DNA of 64,000 bases, from the NCBI RefSeq assembly GCF_036075115.1, contig NZ_CP107958.1, forward strand, positions 7,502,001 to 7,566,000, given 5' to 3'. The DNA is from Streptomyces sp. NBC_00377. GTDB lineage: Bacteria; Actinomycetota; Actinomycetes; Streptomycetales; Streptomycetaceae. The translations under genes were made by a program, and so were the position numbers. Numbering within the stretch: the first letter of the stretch is position 1; every line of letters starts with the position of its first letter. This document shows, piece after piece, positions 46,744-54,781 of the stretch. The notes under the pieces were generated by a model. It was not told where the DNA came from. It did not search any database and worked only from the letters and a program-made list of their open reading frames with translations.

Positions 46744-46761
46744 AACTTGTTCAGACAAGTT
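46744..46761 (+). promoter_or_regulatory. likely GntR operator of the transporter operon
   Basis: Perfect dyad AACTTGT-TCAG-ACAAGTT, about 50 bases before the lipoprotein gene and within the divergent spacer shared with the GntR gene. Size and symmetry fit a GntR/HutC operator. Confidence 0.65.
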
Positions 46762-46812
46762 CGTCTCATCTCGCCTCGTCTCCTGCATTCTCGCGCGTCC
46801 CCTGGAGAAGCC

Positions 46813-47970
46813 GTGACCGTGCCCCTGCCGAGAACCGCCGTCCGTGGTGGTGTCCTCGCCGCCCTCGCCGCACTCGCCCTGAGCGCCTGTGGCGCCGCCC
46901 CCGACACCACCGCAGCCTCCGCCGACGGCAAGAGCGCCGCCACCGCCACCTCCGCCGCCGACCTCGGCGGCCTCGACGCCCTGGTGAAGGCGGCGAAGAA
47001 GGAGGGCACGCTGAACGCCATCGCGCTGCCGCGCGACTGGGCCAACTACGGCGCCCTCATCGACGGGTTCCAGAAGAAGTACGGCATCAAGGTCGCGGTC
47101 GAGAACCCCGACGGCTCCAGCCAGGACGAGATCAACGCCGTCACCTCCCGCAAGGGCCAGGACCGCGCGCCCGACGTCCTCGACCTCGGAAGCTCCTTCG
47201 CGCTGAGCGCGGCACAGCAGGGGCTGCTCGCCCCCTACAAGGTGGCCTCCTTCGCCGACATAGCCGCCGGCCAGAAGGACGCGCAGGCCCGCTGGTACAA
47301 CGACTACGGCGGCTACATCTCCATCGGCTGCGACGCAAAGCGCGTCAAGACCTGCCCGACGACCTTCGCGGACCTGCTGAAGCCGCAGTACAAGGGCCAG
47401 GTCGCCCTCAACGGCAACCCCACCAAGTCCGGTTCGGCCTTCGGCGGCGTCTACGCGGCCGCCCTCGCGAGCGGCGGCTCCTTCGACGACATCCAGCCCG
47501 GCCTCGACTTCTTCGCCAAGCTGAAGAAGAACGGCAACTACACGCCCGTCGAGTCGACCCCGGCCACCGTCGAGAAGGGCGAGACGCCCATCAGCATCGA
47601 CTGGGACTACCTCAACGCCGGATACGCCGACGAGTTCAAGTCCAAGGGCGTCGACTGGAAGGTGTCGGTACCCGCCGACGGCCAGTTCTCCCAGTACTAC
47701 TCCCAGGCGATCAACAAGGACGCCCCGCACCCGGCGACGGCCCGTCTGTGGCAGGAGTACCTCTACAGCGCCGAGGGCCAGAACCTGTGGCTCAAGGGGT
47801 ACGCCCGTCCCGCCCTCATGACCGCCATGGAGAAGGCCGGCACCCTGGACAAGACGGCCGCGGCCAAGCTGCCCGAGGTCTCCGGGACGCCGTCCTTCCC
47901 GACCGAGGCCCAGCAGAGCAAGGCCAAGACGGTCCTCGGGCAGGGCTGGGCCAAGGCCGTCTCCGGATGA
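46813..47970 (+). CDS. ABC transporter substrate-binding lipoprotein
   Basis: Product of 385 residues. N-terminal lipoprotein signal peptide with lipobox LSAC (VLAALAALALSACGA), then a periplasmic-binding fold of the iron/polyamine/2-aminoethylphosphonate type (LVKAAKKEGTLNAIALPRDW, SIDWDYLNAGYADEFKSKGV). Start at the GTG 46813; a GTG two codons later is possible. ATGA coupling to the first permease. The substrate is not evident; genomic context points to a phosphate ester or related anion. Confidence 0.85.
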   Translation: MTVPLPRTAVRGGVLAALAALALSACGAAPDTTAASADGKSAATATSAADLGGLDALVKAAKKEGTLNAIALPRDWANYGALIDGFQKKYGIKVAVENPDGSSQDEINAVTSRKGQDRAPDVLDLGSSFALSAAQQGLLAPYKVASFADIAAGQKDAQARWYNDYGGYISIGCDAKRVKTCPTTFADLLKPQYKGQVALNGNPTKSGSAFGGVYAAALASGGSFDDIQPGLDFFAKLKKNGNYTPVESTPATVEKGETPISIDWDYLNAGYADEFKSKGVDWKVSVPADGQFSQYYSQAINKDAPHPATARLWQEYLYSAEGQNLWLKGYARPALMTAMEKAGTLDKTAAAKLPEVSGTPSFPTEAQQSKAKTVLGQGWAKAVSG

Positions 47971-48863
47971 CCACCACCGCCGTACGGGTCGACACGGCGA
48001 CCGCCGCCGAGGCGAAGCGGCGGCGCCGGTCCCTCGGCTGGGTCGCCGTCGTCCCGCTGCTCGCCTTCACCGCGCTCGCCTTCGGGCTGCCCGCCGCAGC
48101 GATGCTCGACGGCGCCTTCACCGCCAAGGACCCGGCCACGGGCGCCACCTCGTACACGGTCGACAACCTGACGGCCTCGCTGCGGGGCGCGTATCTCACG
48201 GCCCTGCTCGGCAGCGTGAAGCTGTCCGCCGTGTCGGCGGGACTGGGGGCGCTGCTGGGCCTGCCGCTGGCCCAGGCCGTGGTGACCTCCCGCTTCCGCG
48301 CGCTGCGCGAGGCCGTGCTCACCGCCTCCGGAGTGCTGGCCAACTTCGGCGGCGTCCCGCTGGCGTTCGCCTTCGTCGCCACGCTCGGCAACGCCGGTGT
48401 GCTGACCCGGCACTTCGGTCTCACCGACCACGGCTGGGACCTGTACAGCTTCTGGGGACTGGTGATCGTCTACCTGTACTTCCTGATCCCGCTGATGGTG
48501 CTCACCATCACCCCCGCCCTGGAGGGCCTGCGCACCCAGTGGCGCGAGGCGGCGCAGAACAACGGCGCGACCCCCGCGCAGTACTGGCGGCACGTCGCCC
48601 TGCCCGTCCTGCTGCCCTCGCTCCTCGGCGGACTCGTGCTCCTCTTCGGCAGCGCCTTCGCCGCGTACGCCACCGCCGCCGCCATGGTGGGCAGCTCGAT
48701 CCCCCTGGTCACCCTTCAGATAGCCGACGCCATCTCCGGCAACGTCCTCGTCGGACAGGAGAACGTGGCGCTCGCCCTCAGCCTCGACATGGTCCTGGTC
48801 GCCGGACTGGTCATGGCCGTCTACCTGCCCCTGCAACGACGGAGCGCCCGATGGCTCGCCTGA
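47967..48863 (+). CDS. ABC transporter permease 1
   Basis: Product of 298 residues with six predicted helices and the ABC permease EAA-type loop QWREAAQNNGATPAQYWRHV (EAA-x3-G). Related to the first permease of PotB/ThiP/PhnU-like importers. Coupled by ATGA overlap to the binding protein and overlapping the second permease by 13 bases. Confidence 0.88.
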   Translation: MTTTAVRVDTATAAEAKRRRRSLGWVAVVPLLAFTALAFGLPAAAMLDGAFTAKDPATGATSYTVDNLTASLRGAYLTALLGSVKLSAVSAGLGALLGLPLAQAVVTSRFRALREAVLTASGVLANFGGVPLAFAFVATLGNAGVLTRHFGLTDHGWDLYSFWGLVIVYLYFLIPLMVLTITPALEGLRTQWREAAQNNGATPAQYWRHVALPVLLPSLLGGLVLLFGSAFAAYATAAAMVGSSIPLVTLQIADAISGNVLVGQENVALALSLDMVLVAGLVMAVYLPLQRRSARWLA

Positions 48864-49663
48864 ACCTGTGGCGGTGGGGTGTCCTCGGCCTCGCCGGACT
48901 GTACTTCCTGGTGCCCCTGGCCGCGTCGGTCGTCTTCACCGTCGACGTGCCCGGGCAGGGCGTCACCTTCGACGCCTACACCCGGATCTTCTCCACCCCC
49001 GGCTTCGGGGCGAGCCTGCTGCTCTCGCTGGAGCTGGCCGCCGCCACCATCGTCGTCGTCCTGCTGCTGATGGTCCCCGCCATGGTGGCGCTGCGGCTGG
49101 GCTCGCCGCGGCTGCGGCCGGTCGTCGAGGTGGTCTGCTCGCTGCCGCTGGTGGTGCCGCCGATCGCGTTCGTCGCCGGCATCGGGACGGTGCTCAAGTG
49201 GGGACCCGAGCATCTCTCGCGCACCCCGCTGTTCGAGACGTTCGTGGCGATCCAGGACCCCGGCTTCCCCGTCGTCCTCGTCCTGGCGTACGTCGTGATG
49301 GCGCTGCCGTTCGTGTACCGCGCCCTGGACGCGGGGCTGCGCTCCGTCGACGTACGCACCCTCGTCGAGGCCGCGCGCAGCTGCGGAGCCGGCTGGCCGC
49401 AGGCGCTGGCCGGGGCCGTCCTGCCCAACCTGCGGGGCGCGCTGCTCAACGCCTCCTGCCTCACCCTGGCCCTCGTGCTCGGCGAGTTCACCGTCGCCCA
49501 GCTGCTCGGCTTCCAGCCCTTCGCCGTCTGGATCGTGAACATCAGCGGCTCGCAGGCCCAGCTGTCCGTCGCCGTGTCCGTGCTCAGCCTGCTCGTGACC
49601 TGGCTGCTGCTCCTCGTCCTCGCCGGATTCGGCGGACGCACCCGTCCTACTTCCCGGGGATGA
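48851..49663 (+). CDS. ABC transporter permease 2
   Basis: Product of 270 residues with six helices; EAA loop TLVEAARSCGAGWPQALAGA. Pairs with permease 1 as the PotC/PhnV-like half. Its TGA overlaps a possible start (ATG at 49660) of the ATPase gene. Confidence 0.88.
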   Translation: MARLNLWRWGVLGLAGLYFLVPLAASVVFTVDVPGQGVTFDAYTRIFSTPGFGASLLLSLELAAATIVVVLLLMVPAMVALRLGSPRLRPVVEVVCSLPLVVPPIAFVAGIGTVLKWGPEHLSRTPLFETFVAIQDPGFPVVLVLAYVVMALPFVYRALDAGLRSVDVRTLVEAARSCGAGWPQALAGAVLPNLRGALLNASCLTLALVLGEFTVAQLLGFQPFAVWIVNISGSQAQLSVAVSVLSLLVTWLLLLVLAGFGGRTRPTSRG

Positions 49664-49665
49664 AC

Positions 49666-50757
49666 ATGACCGTGCCAAGCACCGAAGCCACAGCGGCAGC
49701 CACGACGACGCGGACGAAGGCGGCGACCGTCGAATTCCGCGGACTGTGCCGGGAGTTCGGGCCGACCGTTGCCCTCGACGGCCTCGACCTCACCGTCCGG
49801 CCCGGTGAACTCCTCGCCCTGCTGGGCCCCTCCGGATGCGGCAAGACCACCGCGCTGCGGATGCTCGCCGGGTTCGAACACCCCGACTCCGGTGCGGTGC
49901 TGGTCGACGGCGAGGACGTCACCCGGGTCCCGGCCCACCGCCGGGACGCGGGGATGGTGTTCCAGTCGTACAGTCTCTTCCCGCACCTCGACGCGCTCGA
50001 CAACGTGGCCTTCGGACTGCGCATGCGCAAGGTGCGCACCGTTCAACGGCGGGCGCGAGCGGCGGAGTTGCTGGAGCTGGTGGGTCTCGCCGACAAGGGC
50101 GCGCGGTTTCCGCACCAGCTCTCCGGCGGTCAGCAGCAGCGCGTCGCGCTGGCCCGCGCCCTGGCCCTGCGCCCGCGGGTCCTGCTCCTGGACGAGCCGC
50201 TCTCCGCGCTCGACGCCAAGGTGCGGCTGACCCTGCGCGAGGAGATCCGGCGGCTCCAGCAGGAGCTCGGCATCACCACCCTGTTCGTCACCCATGACCA
50301 GGAGGAGGCGCTGTCCATGGCGGACCGGGTCGCCGTGATGCACGCCGGACGGCTCGAACAGTGCGCCGCCCCCGCCGAGTTGTACGGCAGACCCGTTACG
50401 GCCTTCGTCGCCGAGTTCGTGGGCACGACGAGCCGGATCCCTGGACGGCTGGACGGCGGCACCGTCGAGGTGCTGGGGCGCCGGCTGCCCGTCGACGGCC
50501 GGGTCCCGGCCACGACCGAGGTGGACGCGCTGGTGCGGCCGGAGGCCGTGCGGGTGCGGGCCGACGACGGCGGCGACGCGCGCGTGGTCGCCACCTCCTT
50601 CCTGGGCTCGGCCGTCCGCGTCACCGTCCGGCTCGCCGACGGCACCGAGGTGAAGGCCGACCTGCCCGCCCACGAGGCCGCCCCGCTCGCCGCGGGCGCC
50701 GCGGTCACCGTGTCGCTGCCGGACCGCCCGGTGCTCGTGGCCGAACGTGCTTCCTGA
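49666..50757 (+). CDS. ABC transporter ATP-binding protein (PotA/FbpC-like)
   Basis: Product of 363 residues: Walker A LLGPSGCGKTTALRMLAG, signature LSGGQQQRVALARAL, Walker B VLLLDEPLSALD, switch His in FVTHDQEEALSMADRV, and a C-terminal TOBE domain (about 290-360). Full-length importer ATPase with regulatory domain. The ATG at 49666 has CGGGGA five bases away; the ATG at 49660 touches the upstream stop. It is followed after 22 bases by the phosphatase fusion. Confidence 0.92.
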   Translation: MTVPSTEATAAATTTRTKAATVEFRGLCREFGPTVALDGLDLTVRPGELLALLGPSGCGKTTALRMLAGFEHPDSGAVLVDGEDVTRVPAHRRDAGMVFQSYSLFPHLDALDNVAFGLRMRKVRTVQRRARAAELLELVGLADKGARFPHQLSGGQQQRVALARALALRPRVLLLDEPLSALDAKVRLTLREEIRRLQQELGITTLFVTHDQEEALSMADRVAVMHAGRLEQCAAPAELYGRPVTAFVAEFVGTTSRIPGRLDGGTVEVLGRRLPVDGRVPATTEVDALVRPEAVRVRADDGGDARVVATSFLGSAVRVTVRLADGTEVKADLPAHEAAPLAAGAAVTVSLPDRPVLVAERAS

Positions 50758-50779
50758 TCCCCCATCGAAAGAGGCAACC

Positions 50780-52258
50780 GTGACCCGACTCCCGCTCCAG
50801 GCCGTCCTGTTCGACATGGACGGCACGCTCGTCGACACCGAGCGGCTGTGGTGGGAGGCGGTGGAACGGGTCGCAGGACGGACCCTCACCGAGGCGGACC
50901 GGCCGGAAGTGCTCGGCCGTCCCGTCGAGCACACCGCCGGCTGGCTCGCCACCGGCACCGGCCGGCCCGCACCGGTCCTCGCCGAGGCGCTGCACCGTGA
51001 GTTCGCGGACCGCGTCCGCGCCGGGATCGTGCCGCGCCCCGGCGCCCTCGCGCTGCTGGACGCCCTGGCCCGGGAGGGCGTGCCGACGGCTCTGGTGACG
51101 GCCTCGCCCCGGGCGGTCGCCGACCTCGTGCTCGACGCGCTCGGCGCGGGCCGGTTCGCCGTCACCGTCACCGCCGACGACACCGAGCACACCAAGCCCG
51201 CCCCCGACCCCTATCTCGCCGCCTGCCGCGCCCTGGGCGTGCACCCGGCGGCCTGTGTGGCCGTCGAGGACACCGAGACCGGGGTGGCCTCGGCCGAGGC
51301 GGCCGGCTGCGCGGTGCTGGCGGTGCCGTCGCTCGCGCCGATCGGGCAGGCGCCCGGCCGGACGGTCGTGCCCGGCCTCACGGGCATCACCCCCGAGCGG
51401 CTGCGCTCCCTGCTGCCCCACCGGCTCCGCGTCATGACCTGGAACCTCTGGCACGGCGGCACGAAGGTCCGCGACCACCGGGCCAAGCAGCTCAAGATCC
51501 TCACCGAGACCGACGTGGACGTGGTCGGCCTCCAGGAGACGTACGGCACCGCCGCCGAGGAGCTCGCCGAAGCCCTCGGCTGGCACCACCACCGGGCCGG
51601 GGAGAACCTCGGCGTCCTCAGCCGCCACCCGGTCACGGCCGCCCTCGGCGACCCGGACGTGGGCTTCTACGGTGCGGCGGGCGTCCGCGTCCGGGTCGGC
51701 GGCGGCGAGGTGGACGTATGGACGGCCCACCTGGACTGTGCGCCGTACGGGCCCTACGAGGCGGCCTTCGACGGGCTCGCCACGGACGCCCTGACCGCCC
51801 ACGAGGAGGGGCGGCTCGCGCGGCTGAGGGACGCGCTGCACCGGATCGGGGAGAGCCCGGACGTGCCCGTCGTCCTGGTCGGCGACTTCAACTGCCCCTC
51901 GCATCTGGACCGGGCGGACGCCGGGTGGCCGGTGACGAGGGCCGCCGAGGAGGCGGGCTTCGCCGACTCCTACCGCGAGGCGCATCCCGACCCCGTGCGG
52001 GAGCCCGGTCACACCTGGTCCCCGGTGCACGCCGAGCACGAGGACGGCAGCGGCCGCCCCGAACCGCAGGACCGGATCGACTTCGTGCTCCACCGGGGCC
52101 TCAGGGTGCTCGACTCGCGGACTCACGTGAGCGGCAGCCCCCGGCCGTGGCCGGACGTCGAGGACAACGACTGGCCCTCCGACCACGCCGCGGTGATCAC
52201 CACCTTCGCGCTCACCCCCTCGGCGGTCGGCGGTAAACCGGTGGGCGCCGGGGCGTGA
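50780..52258 (+). CDS. HAD phosphatase fused to endonuclease/exonuclease/phosphatase-family phosphodiesterase
   Basis: One reading frame of 492 residues with two hydrolase domains. Residues 1-~212 are a HAD-IA phosphatase: motif I LFDMDGTLVDT (Asp12, Asp14), motif II VTASPR, motif III Lys in HTKPAPDPY, motif IV VEDTETG. Residues ~215-480 are an EEP-fold enzyme: VMTWNLWHGG (Asn222), GLQETYG (Glu253), VGDFNCPSH and the closing SDHAAV. All core metal and catalytic residues look intact. GTG start with GAAAGAGG. Last gene of the importer operon. It may cleave an imported phosphodiester and then the resulting monoester. Confidence 0.85.
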   Translation: MTRLPLQAVLFDMDGTLVDTERLWWEAVERVAGRTLTEADRPEVLGRPVEHTAGWLATGTGRPAPVLAEALHREFADRVRAGIVPRPGALALLDALAREGVPTALVTASPRAVADLVLDALGAGRFAVTVTADDTEHTKPAPDPYLAACRALGVHPAACVAVEDTETGVASAEAAGCAVLAVPSLAPIGQAPGRTVVPGLTGITPERLRSLLPHRLRVMTWNLWHGGTKVRDHRAKQLKILTETDVDVVGLQETYGTAAEELAEALGWHHHRAGENLGVLSRHPVTAALGDPDVGFYGAAGVRVRVGGGEVDVWTAHLDCAPYGPYEAAFDGLATDALTAHEEGRLARLRDALHRIGESPDVPVVLVGDFNCPSHLDRADAGWPVTRAAEEAGFADSYREAHPDPVREPGHTWSPVHAEHEDGSGRPEPQDRIDFVLHRGLRVLDSRTHVSGSPRPWPDVEDNDWPSDHAAVITTFALTPSAVGGKPVGAGA

Positions 52259-52264
52259 ACTGTC

Positions 52265-52280
52265 TACCATCGGTGACATG
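52265..52280 (+). promoter_or_regulatory. -10 element and leaderless-type ATG of the MFS gene
   Basis: TACCAT ends seven bases before ATG 52278, the spacing expected when transcription starts at the A of the start codon. The reading frame opened by this ATG reaches TGA after five codons (MTWRH). Confidence 0.5.
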
Positions 52281-52364
52281 ACCTGGCGACATTGATCCAC
52301 GACCGGCTCCGACGTCCGTCGACTGACCGCCACGCTGTACGCGTACGCGTTCCTCGACGAGTTC

Positions 52365-53666
52365 GTGCTGCTCTACCCGGTGTACGCGCTGCTGTTCGCG
52401 GACAGCGGCCTGTCCGTCGGGCAGATCTCCTCCCTCTTCGTCCTGTGGTCGCTCACCGGCGTCCTGCTGGAGGTCCCCACAGGCGTCTGGGCGGACGCCG
52501 TCTCCCGGCGGCTGCTGCTGTGGACCGGCCCGTTGTTGGGCGCGGCCGGCTTCGCCCTGTGGGTGCTGTTCCCGTCGTACTGGGCCTTCGCGGCCGGCTT
52601 CGTCCTGTGGGGCGCCCGCGGCGCGCTGGGCTCCGGCGCGCTGGAGGCGCTCGTCTACGAGGAGCTGGACCGGGCCGGGGCCGCCGACCGGTACGCCCGG
52701 ACCATGGGGCGCGCGCACGCGGTGGGCCAGCTGGCCGTGATGACGGCGACGGGCCTGGCCGGACCGGTCTTCGCGGTCGGCGGCTACCCGGCCGTCGGTA
52801 CGGCCAGCGTGCTGGCGTGTCTGCTCTGCGCCGTGACGGCGACCCGCTTCCCGGAGCACCGGACCGCGGCCGTGGCCGAGAGCGACGCCGAGAGCGACGC
52901 CGAGGGCGAGAGCGACGGCGGTGGCGCGGGTGACGGCTGCGGTGGTGGCGGTGGAGCGAGCCACGGCGGTGCCGACGGCGAGGGCGGCGACGGTAACAAG
53001 GCCGACGGGCGGCGCGGCGGGACCCCAGGGGCCGCCGGACTCACCCGGCTGTACGGGCGCCTGGGCCTCTCCGGCCTCTCCGGACTCCGCCGGGAGCGTC
53101 CCCTTCTCGGCGCACTGCTGCTGGTCCCCGCCGTCACGTCCGTGTGGGGAGCACTCGACGAGTACACCCCGCTCCTGGTCAGGGAGACCGGGGCACCGGA
53201 CACCGCCGTTCCCTACCTGCTCATGGTGATCTGGGCCGGTGTCACGGCCGGAAGCCTGCTGGCCGGTGCGGCCGAGCGCCTCGGCCGCACCGGCCTCGCC
53301 GCGCTCCTCGCGGGCGCCGCGCTCGCCCTGGCCGCCGGTGCGCTGACGGGGGCGCCGGCCGGCATCGCCCTCGTCGCCCTCGCCTTCGGCGGCTTCCAGG
53401 CGGCGACCGTCCTGGCCGACGTCCGGCTCCAGCAGCGCATCGAGGGCACCGCCCGGGCCACCCTCACCTCCCTCGCGGGGCTGGGCACCGAGCTGGTGAC
53501 CATCGTTGTGTACGGCGCCTACGGCGTCCTCGGGGCCGGCTTCGCGCACGGCACCGTGTTCGCCCTGTGCGCGGTGCCGTACCTGCTCACGGCCCTGGTG
53601 ATCGGCCGGCGGAGCAGGGGGCAGGCGCCTGAGGGTGAGCCGGGGGAGCAGGAGGCAGGCGCCTGA
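52365..53666 (+). CDS. MFS transporter with uncertain or disrupted N-terminus
   Basis: About 12 membrane helices with MFS loop features (LLEVPTGVWADAVSRRLLL). The first standard start in the long frame is GTG 52365, but it falls inside helix 1, whose codons begin upstream (LTATLYAYAFLDEF). Between 52296 and 52365 the frame has no ATG, GTG or TTG. Upstream the same frame holds ATG 52278, interrupted by TGA at 52293. So the gene may carry a nonsense mutation, start at a CTG (52323), or contain a sequence error. A Gly/Asp/Ser-rich insert lies in the central loop (about residues 170-215). The 3' end runs into 34-bp repeats. Confidence 0.65.
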   Translation: MLLYPVYALLFADSGLSVGQISSLFVLWSLTGVLLEVPTGVWADAVSRRLLLWTGPLLGAAGFALWVLFPSYWAFAAGFVLWGARGALGSGALEALVYEELDRAGAADRYARTMGRAHAVGQLAVMTATGLAGPVFAVGGYPAVGTASVLACLLCAVTATRFPEHRTAAVAESDAESDAEGESDGGGAGDGCGGGGGASHGGADGEGGDGNKADGRRGGTPGAAGLTRLYGRLGLSGLSGLRRERPLLGALLLVPAVTSVWGALDEYTPLLVRETGAPDTAVPYLLMVIWAGVTAGSLLAGAAERLGRTGLAALLAGAALALAAGALTGAPAGIALVALAFGGFQAATVLADVRLQQRIEGTARATLTSLAGLGTELVTIVVYGAYGVLGAGFAHGTVFALCAVPYLLTALVIGRRSRGQAPEGEPGEQEAGA

Positions 53667-53715
53667 GGGTGAGCCGGGGGAGCAGGGGGCAGGCGCCTGA
53701 GGGTGAGCCGGGGGA
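53614..53715 (+). repeat. three exact-period 34-bp tandem repeats spanning the MFS stop codon
   Basis: Unit starts at 53614, 53648 and 53682, with one G/A difference, and a broken fourth copy from 53716. Unit contains GGCAGGCGCCTGAGGGTGAG. Copies 1 and part of 2 encode the protein tail (QAPEGEPGEQEAGA); the rest is non-coding. The remainder of the spacer to 53921 shows a TACCGT -10-like motif near 53869. Confidence 0.92.
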
Positions 53716-53921
53716 GCACGGGGGCTGACGCCCGACGGCGGCCCGGAGAAGAGGCGGCGGGGAGGGCGCGCAACGAATCGCCGCCGCACCGGCCGGGCAC
53801 GCAACGATCCGCTCCCCGGCGCGCAACGGCTCCGTCTTGCCCGGCCCGCGCGGCCGACCGTACCGTCTACTTGGCCCCCAGGTCCGCCCCCCGAACCCCC
53901 TCGTACCGGTGAGGATCACGC

Positions 53922-54710
53922 ATGCGCACCGCCCTGCTCCAGAGCTCCGGCCGCCCCGGCTCGGTCGCCGAGAACCTCAAGGTCCTCGACGAGGCCGCGG
54001 ACCGTGCCGCCGCCGCGGGCGCCGGGCTGCTCGCCGTGCCGGAGATGTTCCTCACCGGATACGCGATCGGCGACGACATCGCCCGCCTCGCCGAGCCGGC
54101 CGACGGCGGCTCCGCGGACGCCGTCGCCCGGATCGCCGGCCGGCACGGGCTCGCGATCGCCTACGGCTACCCGGAGTGCGACGGCGGGACGGTCTACAAC
54201 TCCGCCCAGCTGATCTCCGCCGACGGCGCCCGGCTCGCGAACTACCGCAAGACCCACCTCTTCGGCTGCTTCGAGCGCGACCACTTCCGGCCGGGAGAGC
54301 AGCAGGTCGTCCAGGCGGAGCTGAACGGTCTCACCGTCGGCCTCATGATCTGCTACGACGTCGAGTTCCCGGAGAACGTCCGCGCCCACGCCCTCGCCGG
54401 CACCGACCTCCTCCTGGTGCCGACCGCGCAGATGCACCCCTTCCAGTTCGTCGCCGAGTCGGTGATACCGGTCCGCGCCTTCGAGAACCAGCTGTACGTG
54501 GCGTACGTGAACCGGGTGGGCCAGGAGGGCGAGTTCGAGTTCGTGGGGCTCTCCACGCTGGCCGGTCCCGACGGCGTCGCCCGCACCCGCGCCGGACGCG
54601 GTGAGGAACTGGTCTTCGCCGACGCGGACCCGGTCGCCCTCGCCGCCTCCCGTGAGACGAACCCGTATCTGAAGGACCGCCGCCCCGGCCTCTACGGGTC
54701 CCTGGTCTGA
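53922..54710 (+). CDS. carbon-nitrogen hydrolase (nitrilase-superfamily amidase)
   Basis: Product of 262 residues with the full catalytic triad Glu41 (VPEMFLTGY), Lys110 (NYRKTHLFG) and Cys144 (MICYDVEFPE). Aliphatic-amidase/omega-amidase-like rather than true nitrilase by length. It lies 71 bases before a tryptophan/phenylalanine 2-monooxygenase-like gene on the same strand. Such oxidases yield amides, so this enzyme probably hydrolyses that amide to the acid. Substrate assignment is inference. Confidence 0.88.
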   Translation: MRTALLQSSGRPGSVAENLKVLDEAADRAAAAGAGLLAVPEMFLTGYAIGDDIARLAEPADGGSADAVARIAGRHGLAIAYGYPECDGGTVYNSAQLISADGARLANYRKTHLFGCFERDHFRPGEQQVVQAELNGLTVGLMICYDVEFPENVRAHALAGTDLLLVPTAQMHPFQFVAESVIPVRAFENQLYVAYVNRVGQEGEFEFVGLSTLAGPDGVARTRAGRGEELVFADADPVALAASRETNPYLKDRRPGLYGSLV

Positions 54711-54781
54711 ATCCGGCCGCACCCGCGCCGCAACCCCCTGAGCCTCCCCCCGAGTCACCACGCGCAAGGAGTCCGTACCCC

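Noticed and set aside
53614..53715. 34-bp repeats as CRISPR
   Set aside because: Units are directly adjacent with no spacers and no cas genes are nearby.
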